Notes: generated from the sequence alone by a model not told the origin. Counted from the stretch's first letter, positions 17,283 through 26,656 are shown. The stretch: 64,000 nucleotides of DNA from Actinopolyspora lacussalsi (GCA_030803735.1 JAURUC010000001.1:1001501-1065500), one strand, 5' to 3'. Numbers and translations are program-made.

Positions 17283-20093
17283 TCAGCCGTCGAAACGCGC
17301 CTCGGCCGCGGTCGAGACGATCCGTCCCCGCTCGGAGTCGGTGAACACCCCGTCCTGCTGCCAACGTCGGGAAACACGGGCAACGCGGCTGGTGAACTCA
17401 CCCCTGTTCTCGAACGGCGCCGCTGACCAGATCTCGTCGAGGAAGGTGACACCATCCGAGGAACCGCGGTTGGGCACACCGGAGTCCACCGAGTCGAACA
17501 CGATTCGCGGCTCCTGCCTGCGAAAGTAGGCGTGGTAGGAGTCCTTCGTGCCCTCGAAGAACGGAGCCAGCTCCACCCCTTCGAGCAGGAAGTGCAGTGG
17601 TTTGTCCGGCAATTCGGTCAACGCTGGCGACAGATCCCCGGACAGCCGCGCCGTGTCGTACAACGTGAACCGAAGGAATTCGGAGCGTTCGTCCCGCGCC
17701 ACGAGGTTGAGTGGCCCGTACATCAGGTTCTGCACCGTCGGATCGTCAGGCGTGCCTTCCGCGCGCAGTTGGAACGGAAGTTCCACGTCGACAGTGTCGC
17801 CGGTTCGCCATTGCCGCGAGAGGACGGCGTAGCCCCGCTCACCGGCCTCGACCGGCTGGCGGAGCCCGTTGATCCGGACGACGAAACCGGGCCCCACCCA
17901 TTCCGGAACACGCAAATGCAGTTCGAACCGCGCCGAACCGGTCACCCGCAACCTGCTGTGCTGCTCATACGGAAAGCTCGTGACCTGCTCGATCGTCACT
18001 TCCCCGGAGCTCCACCGCAGTGTCGAAGGCAAGTAGAGGTTCACGTAGAGCGCGCTTCGATCCTCACGTGTGAAATAGATCGAGTCCTGGTACTTCGTCG
18101 CGTTTTCCAGGCCCGTCCCCTCACAACACGTGGTGCCGTTCTTGGGAGTGAAGTCACGGATCGCTCCGGGGCCGAGTCCGACGAAGTAGGTGGTCAACGG
18201 TTTCTCGGGGTCGTCGCCGTCGCGTTTGGAGCCGAGGATCTGGTTGAACAGAGCGCGCTCGTAGTACTCGGCGTAACCGCGTTCGCCCTCCCACCGGAAC
18301 AACGAGCGTGTCAGTTTGAGCATGTTGTAGGCGCAACACGTCTCGGCGGCGTCGGGGCTCAACAGCTGGGCCACCCGCCCACGAGGATGGAAGAACTCGC
18401 CCTCACCGGTTCCTCCGATCCCGAACATCCTGGTGGGTACCACCATGCCCCAGAAGTTGCGTGCGGCCCGCAGATAGCGCTGCTCGCCCGTTCGTTCGTA
18501 CAGCAGCACCAGGCCGGTCAGGATCGGGATGTGCTGGTTGGCGTGCTTGCCATCGAGAACATCCGTGTTGTGTGCACAGGCGTCGATGAACGACTCCAGA
18601 TTGAAGTACCGGGCGAGCCGCAGATGGCGCGGTTCACGGGTGTGTTCGTGGGTACGCAGGATCGCCTCGACGACACCGCCGTACTCCCCACTGGAGAAGA
18701 GACTCCACATCCGCTGGCGATCGGCCTCGGTCAACTCGCTCAGGCGTGAGTACATCCAGTCGCACATCCCGGAGGCCAGATCGAGCGCGCGCCGGTCTCC
18801 GGTGGTTTCGTAGGCGTCCAGTAGTCCCTGCAGGATTTTGTGCGCGGTGTAGTACGGCGCCCACACCACGGGATAGCTGCTGCTGGTCAGCGATTCGAGC
18901 CGGATGAACTGGGTCTCCGGGTAGGCGGCCAGGAAACCGGGGTGACTGGGTTTTCCCCAGGTTCGGGCGTAGGTGGCGTGCCGGTGGGCGCCAGAGCGGT
19001 CGTGCAGTACGGTTCCGCCCCGCTCCCGGCACGGGTACGAGAATCGGTCGCCGGGACCGGCGGTGCTCGCTGCCGCTTCGGTGTGCTGGAGTTGTTCGAT
19101 CTGTTGCGGAGTCAGCACGCTCGACCACAGGTTGAGGTCGGCGTAGCCGCCGGAGTGGACGGGATCGTCGTAGTGTGACCGGCCGAGCCAGCAGTGCGCG
19201 AGGCTGCCGAGCTCGGCCGGGGTAAACGACAGCTCCGCGTTGCGGCCTACCTCCTTGCCGTTGACATAGAGCGCACCGGAGCCCTCGGAGAGGCTCAGAG
19301 CGACGTGGCTCCACTCCCCCACCGGGAGCGGCTCGGAACCGACGATCTGTTCCTCGCTGCCGCCACTTGCCCGGGTGATAGCGAACCGCGGTACGCCGCT
19401 ACTGTCCCGCGTGGTGAGGAAGAGGTTCGTGTCGGTGTCGTTGCCGAAGTCGAAGATTCGGGTCCACTCGTCGGCGGTCGCCGGGCGAACCCATCCCGCG
19501 AAGGTCATGGCCCGTAGTTCGTTGACCGTTTCGGGGGGAACATCGAAGTACAGGCAGGACCCGCGCCGGACCTCGACGGCGCGGGCGAGCGGACCGGCCG
19601 CGCCGCGGATGGTCGGCTCCCGATTCAGCGCCTGGCGGCACTCGTGCAGTGCGGCGACCATCGTGGTCAGCTTGCGGTGGAACACCGCTTCCCCGGTGCC
19701 GGCGTGTGCCTGGGACAGCATCGTCATGAAGTGCCCGGCGAAATGACCTCGCAGATTGCCGTTGCCCTGCCCCTCCAGGCTTTCCCAACCCTCTGGTGCG
19801 ACAGCGCCGTGGGTGGGTAGGTCCGCGTTCGCGCGGAAGGCCAACAACAGCCGGTTCTCGTCGTAGCCGCGTGCGAAATCCAGCATTCGAGCACGTTTCC
19901 GAGCGAACAGACCACGCCCGAGCCGCACCTCGGACAGGGAGAACCCCCGTAACGGTGGCTCGGCGCTCGCCGTTTCGGTTCGCGTTGTCGCGGAGACGGC
20001 GGCATCGGAAGAGGCGGTGGAAGTCAGGAGGGAAAGGGACGCCGAGGCTGCCCCGATACGGAGAGCGTTTCGACGGTTGAAGTGGCGTGCCAT
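17283..20093 (-). CDS. Secreted GH127 beta-L-arabinofuranosidase-like enzyme with embedded LamG domain
   Basis: A 936-residue protein with a Tat signal (RRNALRIGAASASLSLL). The GH127 (DUF1680) barrel starts at ~50 (FSLSEVRLGRGLFARKRARMLDF). It is interrupted at ~180-370 by a concanavalin/LamG jelly roll (YFDVPPETVNELRAMTFAGWVRP...WSHVALSLSEGSGALYVNGKEVGR). It resumes at GFLAAYPETQFIRLES. The catalytic E-T-C of AETCCAYNML and the Cys pair of TTCCEGTG, which bind Zn in characterised GH127 enzymes, are conserved. The C-terminus carries beta-sandwich domains. It releases L-arabinofuranose from plant arabinans or arabinoglycoproteins. It lies 147 bp downstream of the GH12 gene on the same strand. 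Confidence 0.88.
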   Translation of the reverse strand: MARHFNRRNALRIGAASASLSLLTSTASSDAAVSATTRTETASAEPPLRGFSLSEVRLGRGLFARKRARMLDFARGYDENRLLLAFRANADLPTHGAVAPEGWESLEGQGNGNLRGHFAGHFMTMLSQAHAGTGEAVFHRKLTTMVAALHECRQALNREPTIRGAAGPLARAVEVRRGSCLYFDVPPETVNELRAMTFAGWVRPATADEWTRIFDFGNDTDTNLFLTTRDSSGVPRFAITRASGGSEEQIVGSEPLPVGEWSHVALSLSEGSGALYVNGKEVGRNAELSFTPAELGSLAHCWLGRSHYDDPVHSGGYADLNLWSSVLTPQQIEQLQHTEAAASTAGPGDRFSYPCRERGGTVLHDRSGAHRHATYARTWGKPSHPGFLAAYPETQFIRLESLTSSSYPVVWAPYYTAHKILQGLLDAYETTGDRRALDLASGMCDWMYSRLSELTEADRQRMWSLFSSGEYGGVVEAILRTHEHTREPRHLRLARYFNLESFIDACAHNTDVLDGKHANQHIPILTGLVLLYERTGEQRYLRAARNFWGMVVPTRMFGIGGTGEGEFFHPRGRVAQLLSPDAAETCCAYNMLKLTRSLFRWEGERGYAEYYERALFNQILGSKRDGDDPEKPLTTYFVGLGPGAIRDFTPKNGTTCCEGTGLENATKYQDSIYFTREDRSALYVNLYLPSTLRWSSGEVTIEQVTSFPYEQHSRLRVTGSARFELHLRVPEWVGPGFVVRINGLRQPVEAGERGYAVLSRQWRTGDTVDVELPFQLRAEGTPDDPTVQNLMYGPLNLVARDERSEFLRFTLYDTARLSGDLSPALTELPDKPLHFLLEGVELAPFFEGTKDSYHAYFRRQEPRIVFDSVDSGVPNRGSSDGVTFLDEIWSAAPFENRGEFTSRVARVSRRWQQDGVFTDSERGRIVSTAAEARFDG

Positions 20094-20240
20094 GGGGTTT
20101 TCCTGCCGTCGGAGTGGAACTGAGCATCAGGCAGCGGTCGCACGAAGTCGTCTTGGCACAAACACGAAGCGAGTCCCGTGGTGAGGAGGGCTCGTGCGAC
20201 GAGCGGTGCCTCCCCGCCATGGGATGTACGCCGCGATTTC

Positions 20241-20930
20241 TCAGCCGGGCGTCACCGAGTAGTCATTGGTTACGAAATCCAGTCCATCGTTGGAGCTGGT
20301 GATCTCGAAACCGAACTGGACCTCGCCCACCGACGCCTCGGCGTCCAGCCATCCCCGTTCGACGATCCAGGCCATCACCGAGTCGATGTCCACGGTGGCC
20401 GTGGTCGTATCTGCCTGCCGAACGAAGGAGAACACCTCGTTGGAGCCATTGGATCCCCGGTGCACGTTCCAGGTGTGGCCCCCGACGTCCACGGTGGCCA
20501 CCCGGGAACCGATCGGGCCCACGTCACCGTGCTGATTCATCCAGAGCATGATCTCGTAGCTGTGGTCGTCGACCCAGATGTCGTAGGCGGTGGCATACGC
20601 CCCGGAACTCGGGACCGTTACATCGAATTCGCTGGTCAGATCGCCGAGATCGCTGATGGGGCTGTCGATGCTCCTGGCCGAGTGCGGATAGGACTTGACC
20701 CCACCGGTGTCGGGGTGGTTGGCCCACACTCCCCAGTTTCCGGGGGAGTTCGCCCAGATCGACTGGGGCCCTACTCCGCTTCCCCACACGTTGTTGCGCA
20801 CGGTGTAGGCATCGTCGGACCAGGTGGCGAACTTGGCCGAGGATCCCCAGGTTGCGGCATGGGCGGTGGTGGTCAGGCCGAGGGTGGCGAGAACGGCCAC
20901 ACACGTGACGGCCACTCGGGACAGTCGCAT
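20241..20930 (-). CDS. Secreted GH12 endoglucanase/xyloglucanase
   Basis: A 229-residue protein with a Sec signal (MRLSRVAVTCVAVLATLGLTTTAHAA) and a single GH12 beta-jelly-roll. GH12 marks: WGSSAKFATWSDDAYTVRNNVWG, the nucleophile Glu in DDHSYEIMLWMN and the acid/base Glu in EVQFGFEITSS. GH12 enzymes cut internal beta-1,4-glucan or xyloglucan bonds. There is no carbohydrate-binding module. The ATG at 20930 has GGAG seven bases upstream and places the signal peptide correctly; an earlier in-frame ATG adds 23 basic residues. A LacI-type palindrome at 21124-21137 lies in its upstream region. Confidence 0.9.
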   Translation of the reverse strand: MRLSRVAVTCVAVLATLGLTTTAHAATWGSSAKFATWSDDAYTVRNNVWGSGVGPQSIWANSPGNWGVWANHPDTGGVKSYPHSARSIDSPISDLGDLTSEFDVTVPSSGAYATAYDIWVDDHSYEIMLWMNQHGDVGPIGSRVATVDVGGHTWNVHRGSNGSNEVFSFVRQADTTTATVDIDSVMAWIVERGWLDAEASVGEVQFGFEITSSNDGLDFVTNDYSVTPG

Positions 20931-21123
20931 GCTGTTTCTCCAGTGCTGTCGCCGGTTGTCGTTTCGGACGCGAAGGCGACGCACGCCCGCGGCGATCATG
21001 GAAGGCAGGGATCCGAAGATGTGTCCCGGCCCGGGATGTAGCGGAGTTCTCTCACCGACTACGAACCTTTTCGCGCGGTAGTGCTGTCGGAGCGTCCGTC
21101 GATGACCTCAACAGTGCGGATCG

Positions 21124-21137
21124 TCGAAGCGCATCGA
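21124..21137. promoter_or_regulatory. LacI-type operator, copy A (upstream of GH12)
   Basis: TCGAAGCGCATCGA: arms TCGAA and ATCGA around a central CG, as in LacI-family operators. It is one of four related sites in this cluster. It lies in the 429 bp region (20931-21359) between the divergent GH12 and GH3 genes; that region otherwise holds no gene I can support. Confidence 0.55.
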
Positions 21138-21310
21138 TTAATCCAACAGAAACGACGCTAGTTCAGTATGGCGCATCACACAAGACAGCACTCGGGAAGC
21201 ATTTGGAGGAAGGGCGCATTCCTGCAAAAAGAGCTGTTGACCTGCAGGCGTCTTGGTGTCACAGTTCCCGTTATCGTTTTTGTCGTGTAAGCGAAGCCGT
21301 CGAAAATTAG

Positions 21311-21324
21311 TCGAATCGCTTCGA
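21311..21324. promoter_or_regulatory. LacI-type operator, copy B (upstream of GH3)
   Basis: TCGAATCGCTTCGA: perfect five-base arms TCGAA/TTCGA around a central CG, ending 36 bp before the start of the 1000-residue GH3 gene. This is the best-matching copy and suggests direct repression of that gene by the LacI protein encoded at 24710-25714. Confidence 0.6.
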
Positions 21325-21359
21325 TGTATTTCGATATTTTCGGGAAGTGGGTTGCGTCC

Positions 21360-24300
21360 ATGCGTTCCGTTCCGCCCCAACTGCTCTCCCGCCGCCGCGT
21401 GTTGTCCCTGGTCGCCGGTCTCGCCGCCGGATCCGCGCTGGCAGGGAGTGAGGGGCACGGCGCCTCGGCCGAGCCGGTCGGTACATCCGGGTTCCGTGAC
21501 TCCGCCCTTGCTCGAGGAACACGGATCGAGGACCTGCTGAGCAGGCTGACCCTCGATGAGAAGGTCGCCATGCTGCACCAGTACCAACCTGCCGTTCCCC
21601 GGCTGGGTATCACGGCGTTCAAAACCGGTACCGAGGCGCTGCACGGCCTCGCCTGGTCGAACGACAGAGCGGCGGACGGCGCGGTGGTCACCGCGACGGC
21701 CACGGTGTTCCCGCAGGCCATCGGGCTGGCCAGCACGTGGGATCCCGACCTGATCGAACGGGTCGGTGCGGCCGTGGGCACCGAAGCACGGGGATATCAC
21801 GCCGAGTCCCCCGACATCTGGGGACTACAACTGTGGGCACCGACGGTGAACCTACTACGTGACCCGAGGTGGGGCCGCAACGAGGAAGGCTACTCCGAGG
21901 ACCCGTACCTCACCGGTGCGATCGCCACCGCCTACGGGCGCGGTATCCAGGGTGATGATCCCGATCGGATACGTGCCGCACCGGTACTCAAGCACTATCT
22001 GGCCAACAACAACGAGGTCCATCGGCACACCACCTCCTCGATGCTGCCGCCGCGGGTCAGACACGAGTACTACGAGGCCGCTTTCCGGCAGACCTTGTCG
22101 GCGGACGCCGCCACCGGGGTGATGTCGGCCTACAACCTGGTCAACGGTAGGCCGATGACTGTCCACCACGACATCGACGAGGTGGTGCGGGGCTGGGCAC
22201 GACGAACGCTGTGCAATGTCACCGACGCGGGGGGGCCGAACAACCTCACCGGTGCACAGGACTACTACGCGAGCCAACCGGAGGCCAACGCGGCGATTCT
22301 GAAGGCCGGGCTGGACAGTTTCACCGTCGACGGCACCGATTCCGGCAAGACCATCGCCGCGGTCAAGACCGCGCTCGAACGGGAGCTGCTCTCCGAGAAC
22401 GACGTGGACGAGGCCGTCCGCCACATACTGGACATGCGGTTCCGCCTCGGCGAGTTCGATCCATACGGTGGGCCGTACGGCCGGATCGACAAGCGGGTCG
22501 TGGACAGCCCCGCCCATCGGGCGTTGGCCAGAAGAACCGCGACCGAGGCGATCGTGCTGCTGAAGAACGACCGGGACGCGTTACCACTGGACCGACACCG
22601 AGTACGACGCGTCGCGGTGATCGGCCAGCTCAGCGAGACGCTCTACACCGACTGGTACTCCGCCGATCTGCCCTACGAGGTGACTCCGCTCAGCGGCGTC
22701 ACCGCCGCGCTCGGGCCGAACACCACCGTCTCCTCGACCGAAGGGGTCGACAGGATCGCACTGCGAACACCGGACGGCAGCTACGTGACCGCGGTGGCAG
22801 GCGAGGAACCGCTGGCGGTCACCACGGAGTCCGACGCGGCGACGCGGTTCGACGTGTTCGGTTGGGGCGAGGGGATCGTGACACTGCGCGCTGCATCCAA
22901 CGGCAAGTACGTCTCGTTCGGCGAGAACAGCACCCTGGTCAACAACGCCGAGCAGCCCAACGGCTGGTACGTGCGGCAGCAGTTCGAGTTGATCGACCAC
23001 GACGGGGGATGCGTGCTGCGGTACGCGGGCAACGACACCGAGGAGTCGTGGTTCGGGGACAGCACCTACGTCGTCGTCGACGGGGAAGGGCGGTTGCGTG
23101 TCACGGCCTCCTCACCGGTCGCGGCGACCACCTTCACCCGCGAAGTGGTACGAAGCGGCAGCGATGCCGCCGTCGAAGCCGCCACCGGCGCCGACGTGGC
23201 GATCGTCGTGGCGGGCAGCATGCCGTTCATCAACGGACGGGAGAACGACGACCGCCAGGACATGAACCTGGCTCCGACGCAGCAAGTGGTGCTGGAACGG
23301 GTGTACCGGGCCAATCCGCACACCGTGCTGGTGCTGCAGAACAGCTATCCCACCACGATCACCTGGGCCCAGGACAACGTGCCCGCCATCGTGTGGACCA
23401 CGCACGCCGGTGCGGAAACGGGCAACGCGCTGGCCGATGTGCTCTTCGGCGCGGCCAACCCCGCAGGGCGGCTCACCCAGACCTGGCCTCGCTCCACCGA
23501 AGACCTCGCCGACATCCTCGACTACGACATCGTCAAGGCCGAACGCACCTACCAGTACTCCACCGCGACACCGCTGTATCCCTTCGGGCACGGCCTGTCC
23601 TACACCTCCTTCGACTACACCGCGGCGCGCACGAGCGCCCCGGTGATCCACACCGACGGCGAGGTAAGCGTCAGTGTCACGGTCGGCAACACCGGGCGAC
23701 GTGCCGGCGACGAGGTGGTGCAGCTCTACACGCACCAGCGGGAGTCCCGCGATCCACAGCCCCGGAAGCGGTTACGCGCCTTCCGCAGAGTCAGTCTGGC
23801 GGCGGGTGAACGTCGGACCGTGACTTTCACGCTACGTGCCACCGATCTCGCGCATTGGGACGTCACCAGGGAGAAGTGGGTGGTCGAAGCGGCGACGCAC
23901 GACCTGATGCTCGGTGCTTCCAGCACCGACGTCCGCGGGCGACTCGCGCTGCGGGTGTTGGGCGAGAACATCCCCCCGCGGAATCCGTACCATCGGACCA
24001 AGGCCGTCAACTTCGACGACTATTCGAACATCACGCTCAACGACCGAACGAAACAGCACCGCACCACGGTCACTGCCTCGGTTGAAGGTGGCTGGATCCA
24101 CTTCCGCGATGTCGACCTCGCGGCGGGTGCGAACGCGATCACCGCGCTGGTGGCCAACGGCTCCGCGAACACCGCGCGCGTGCGCGTACGACTCGACGGC
24201 CCTGAGGGGAGACGGCTCGGGACCTTGCGCGTTCCGCCCACCGGCGGTGAACACGCCTACCGAACGGTGCGGTCCCGGCTGGCGCGGGTACACGGCCGTC

Positions 24301-24362
24301 ACGATCTCTGCCTGGTTTTCGAGAGCGGGGTCGGTCTCGCCGAGTTCCGACTCGAGGGGTGA
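21360..24362 (+). CDS. Large secreted multidomain GH3 glycosidase
   Basis: A 1000-residue enzyme with a Tat-like signal (LLSRRRVLSLVAGLAAGSALAG). The GH3 barrel shows TEALHGLAWS, NLLRDPRWGRNEEGYSEDPYL and KHYLANNNE. Its nucleophile Asp lies in CNVTDAGG, a variant of the usual VVSDW. The alpha/beta sandwich domain is split by a fascin-like beta-trefoil (residues ~460-600, GSYVTAV...NGKYVSFGENSTLV). It resumes at ADVAIVVAGSMPFINGRENDDRQDMNL and is followed by a fibronectin-III-like domain and a C-terminal CBM6-like module. Likely beta-xylosidase/alpha-arabinosidase or beta-glucosidase on plant polymers. Transcription runs toward the LacI gene. An upstream in-frame ATG at 21324 overlaps operator B. 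Confidence 0.9.
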   Translation: MRSVPPQLLSRRRVLSLVAGLAAGSALAGSEGHGASAEPVGTSGFRDSALARGTRIEDLLSRLTLDEKVAMLHQYQPAVPRLGITAFKTGTEALHGLAWSNDRAADGAVVTATATVFPQAIGLASTWDPDLIERVGAAVGTEARGYHAESPDIWGLQLWAPTVNLLRDPRWGRNEEGYSEDPYLTGAIATAYGRGIQGDDPDRIRAAPVLKHYLANNNEVHRHTTSSMLPPRVRHEYYEAAFRQTLSADAATGVMSAYNLVNGRPMTVHHDIDEVVRGWARRTLCNVTDAGGPNNLTGAQDYYASQPEANAAILKAGLDSFTVDGTDSGKTIAAVKTALERELLSENDVDEAVRHILDMRFRLGEFDPYGGPYGRIDKRVVDSPAHRALARRTATEAIVLLKNDRDALPLDRHRVRRVAVIGQLSETLYTDWYSADLPYEVTPLSGVTAALGPNTTVSSTEGVDRIALRTPDGSYVTAVAGEEPLAVTTESDAATRFDVFGWGEGIVTLRAASNGKYVSFGENSTLVNNAEQPNGWYVRQQFELIDHDGGCVLRYAGNDTEESWFGDSTYVVVDGEGRLRVTASSPVAATTFTREVVRSGSDAAVEAATGADVAIVVAGSMPFINGRENDDRQDMNLAPTQQVVLERVYRANPHTVLVLQNSYPTTITWAQDNVPAIVWTTHAGAETGNALADVLFGAANPAGRLTQTWPRSTEDLADILDYDIVKAERTYQYSTATPLYPFGHGLSYTSFDYTAARTSAPVIHTDGEVSVSVTVGNTGRRAGDEVVQLYTHQRESRDPQPRKRLRAFRRVSLAAGERRTVTFTLRATDLAHWDVTREKWVVEAATHDLMLGASSTDVRGRLALRVLGENIPPRNPYHRTKAVNFDDYSNITLNDRTKQHRTTVTASVEGGWIHFRDVDLAAGANAITALVANGSANTARVRVRLDGPEGRRLGTLRVPPTGGEHAYRTVRSRLARVHGRHDLCLVFESGVGLAEFRLEG

Positions 24363-24492
24363 CGGGCCCGCGATGGCGCCCGCCTCGAGCCGTGGTGTTC
24401 AGGTGTCCGGAAACTCGACCACGAGTGCCGCCGGTTCGCTCCCGAGCACGGGTGGGTGCGGCGCGTTTTCGCACGAGACCGAGCCGTTCACG

Positions 24493-24506
24493 GTGAATCG
24501 CTTCGA
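24493..24506. promoter_or_regulatory. LacI-type operator, copy C
   Basis: GTGAATCGCTTCGA: matches 12 of 14 positions of copy B, with the central CG and the TTCGA arm intact. It lies about 200 bp before the LacI start. Confidence 0.45.
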
Positions 24507-24674
24507 TCCGCACCGACGAATCGCACGAGGACGAAGGCGAGCACGTCGAGCGAAGTACGATGCCGGTGAGCGGTGTTGTCCCGACACGTTCTCCCACCGA
24601 GTGTGATTGTCGCCGAACGACAGCACTGCCGGTGCGCGAGCCGGTCCGGCCAGCGCCGTTCGGCACGATATCGT

Positions 24675-24688
24675 TCGATGCGATTCGA
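24675..24688. promoter_or_regulatory. LacI-type operator, copy D (autoregulatory)
   Basis: TCGATGCGATTCGA: arms TCGAT and TTCGA around a central CG, ending 21 bp before the LacI start codon. The position fits autorepression. Confidence 0.55.
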
Positions 24689-24709
24689 CGCACCACGCCG
24701 GAGGACGAG

Positions 24710-25714
24710 ATGGTCTCCATCGCCGACGTAGCCCGGGATGCGGGGGTTTCCTCCAGCACCGTGTCCTACGTGCTGTCCGGAAAGCGTTCGATCTCCTCGG
24801 AGACGCAGCGCCGGGTGGAGGCCAGCATTCACCGGCTCGGGTATCACCCCCACGCCGGGGCCCGTGCGCTGGCCAGCAGCCGCACCAGTGTGCTGGCACT
24901 GATCATGCCGCTGCGCACCGACATAGACGTTCCGGTTCTGATGGGGTTCGTCAACTCGGTGGTCACCACCGCCCGGAACTACGACTACGACGTGCTGCTG
25001 CTGACCAACGACGAGGGACCGTCCGGATTGCGGCGGGTCGCTGATTCGGCGATGGCCGACGCGTTGCTGCTGATGGACGTCGAGGACGAGGACTCCCGGG
25101 TACCGGTGTTGCAGTCGTTGTCCTGTCCGGGGGTGTTGATAGGGCTTCCGAACGACCCGGGTGACTTGTCCTGCGTGGATCTGGATTTCTCGGCCGCGGC
25201 GAAACGATGCGTTCGGCACCTGGCCGATCTCGGACACGAACAAGTCGCCCTGGTCGGTCCCTCACCCGTGGTATACGAACGCGGCACCAGCTTCGCGGGC
25301 CGGTTCCTGCGGGGATTCACCTCCGCCGCGCGGGAACGCGGACTGCACGCCACCAGCCAGGCGTGCTTACCCTCCTACGAGGGGGTGCGTGACTGCCTCG
25401 ACAGGATTGTCACCGACCAGCCGCGGCTGACCGGTCTGGTGGTGCACAACGAAGCGGTACTCGACCCCTTGCTGTCCGAACTGCACAGCCGTGACATGCG
25501 GATTCCCGAGGACATCTCGGTGGTGGCGGTAACCCCCGACGAGATGGCCGCGAACCGCTCCGTGCCGCTGACCACGGTGTCGCTTCCTTCCGAAGAGATC
25601 GGAAGGATCGCCGTGGAGATGACGATGCGTGAACTCCAAGGAGTGCGGTCTCCCGAGGTTCGACTGCTCTCGCCTCGACTCACTCCCGCCCGAAGTACCG
25701 CGCAACGACACTGA
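24710..25714 (+). CDS. LacI-family repressor of the polysaccharide cluster
   Basis: A 334-residue regulator. The helix-turn-helix is MVSIADVARDAGVSSSTVSYVLSG (residues 1-24), the hinge is YHPHAGARALASSRT, and a complete periplasmic-binding-protein-like effector domain follows (VLALIMPLRTD, DALLLMDVE, GVLIGLPND, DLDFSAAAKRCVRHLADLGHEQVALVG, LTGLVVHNEAVL, DISVVAV). GGAGG precedes the ATG. It sits downstream of the large GH3 gene. The matching palindromes at 21124, 21311, 24493 and 24675 make it the likely regulator of GH12, GH127, GH3 and itself. The inducer is probably an oligosaccharide released by these enzymes (inference). Confidence 0.88.
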   Translation: MVSIADVARDAGVSSSTVSYVLSGKRSISSETQRRVEASIHRLGYHPHAGARALASSRTSVLALIMPLRTDIDVPVLMGFVNSVVTTARNYDYDVLLLTNDEGPSGLRRVADSAMADALLLMDVEDEDSRVPVLQSLSCPGVLIGLPNDPGDLSCVDLDFSAAAKRCVRHLADLGHEQVALVGPSPVVYERGTSFAGRFLRGFTSAARERGLHATSQACLPSYEGVRDCLDRIVTDQPRLTGLVVHNEAVLDPLLSELHSRDMRIPEDISVVAVTPDEMAANRSVPLTTVSLPSEEIGRIAVEMTMRELQGVRSPEVRLLSPRLTPARSTAQRH

Positions 25715-25899
25715 GCGGCGCACCGTTCCGCACTGTCGGGGTGGTCAACGCTTACTGTCCGGTGCTCGTCGACGTCCGTTCGTTCACCGGGTGTAATCGG
25801 GGCCACCTCGGAGCCGCTGTCCGCGAGAAGCGGATATCCAAGCGGTGCGGCTCCGGCGGCCTAGAGGTGGATGCTCGGAGTCGCGCCCCTGGTGGCAGT

Positions 25900-26649
25900 T
25901 CACGAAACGACTTTCCGAACGAATCGGAAGAGATGGGTCACCACACCGTCCTGCCAGTCGTGCAGATCGCGGATTTCCGGGGCGAAGCCGTGTGCGAGGG
26001 CGTGACCCACGATGCCACGCAGGTCGGCGGTGGTGGAGGCGACGACGAAGACCTCACCACCGGGGGTCAGGATCTCGCGTTCGGCGAGCTGGGTGAAGAA
26101 CCTCTCCAGCAGTGGTGCTCCCACGCACACGTTGCGCACGATGTCGGGATCATCGCTGATTGGCTGGCTCACCGCGGGGGGATTGAAGGTGACGACGTCG
26201 CTCTGGACTCCCTCGGGGAAGCCGTCGAAGACGTCGGCCACCACGGGCGTGAAGACCGGGGGCTCGGAAGACCCGACGTGCCGCTCGAAGTGGCGACCGG
26301 CGGTGGCCACGCTGTCGGGGTGCACATCCACGGCGTGGATCTCCCGCGCGCCGGCCAGTCCGGCCGCGACGGTTTCGACACCGAGTCCGACCTCCATCGC
26401 CACGTAGCGACGATCACGCACTTCGATCCTGCCGTCGAACAGCCGGTCATAAATCATCCGACTGGTATGCCCGGGCAGGAAAACACCCGGTGGCGCGTCG
26501 AAGCGCAACCCGTTCCACTCGTACTCGCGATGGGTGTGCAGGTCGGTTCCGGGCCGGTTCAGCTCGATGATCCGTTCGGCGGACAGCGGATCCGGAAGAG
26601 CATCGAGCAGTGCTTCCACTCGTGCTGCCTCGATCTGGGATTCAGCCAT
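25900..26649 (-). CDS. SAM-dependent methyltransferase (HemK/MTS-like)
   Basis: A class I methyltransferase of about 249 residues. The SAM-binding strand reads VAMEVGLGVETVAAGLAGAREIHAVDVHPDSV; the first glycine-rich motif has E-V-G-L-G-V. The later VTFNPPAVSQP carries the NPPA catalytic motif shared with PrmC/HemK, RsmC and N6-adenine enzymes. The usual substrate classes are glutamine side chains, RNA or small molecules, and cannot be decided here. The start MAESQIEAAR at 26649 lies exactly seven bases after a TATCTT box with a TTGACA at -35, which implies a leaderless mRNA. An ATG eight codons upstream (26673) would lie inside that promoter. Confidence 0.75.
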   Translation of the reverse strand: MAESQIEAARVEALLDALPDPLSAERIIELNRPGTDLHTHREYEWNGLRFDAPPGVFLPGHTSRMIYDRLFDGRIEVRDRRYVAMEVGLGVETVAAGLAGAREIHAVDVHPDSVATAGRHFERHVGSSEPPVFTPVVADVFDGFPEGVQSDVVTFNPPAVSQPISDDPDIVRNVCVGAPLLERFFTQLAEREILTPGGEVFVVASTTADLRGIVGHALAHGFAPEIRDLHDWQDGVVTHLFRFVRKVVS

Positions 26650-26656
26650 ATTGAAA

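Larger units (their letters stand above)
24363..24709. other. Intergenic region with a possible hydrolase C-terminal remnant and two LacI sites
   Basis: No complete gene. On the minus strand a short frame ending at 24399 reads RFTVNGSVSCENAPHPPVLGS, then EPAALVVEFPDT and a stop. This resembles the last beta-strands of a glycosidase and has coding-like composition, but the upstream part is not recognisable. It may be what is left of a deleted cluster gene. Operator copies C and D are in this region. Confidence 0.3.
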
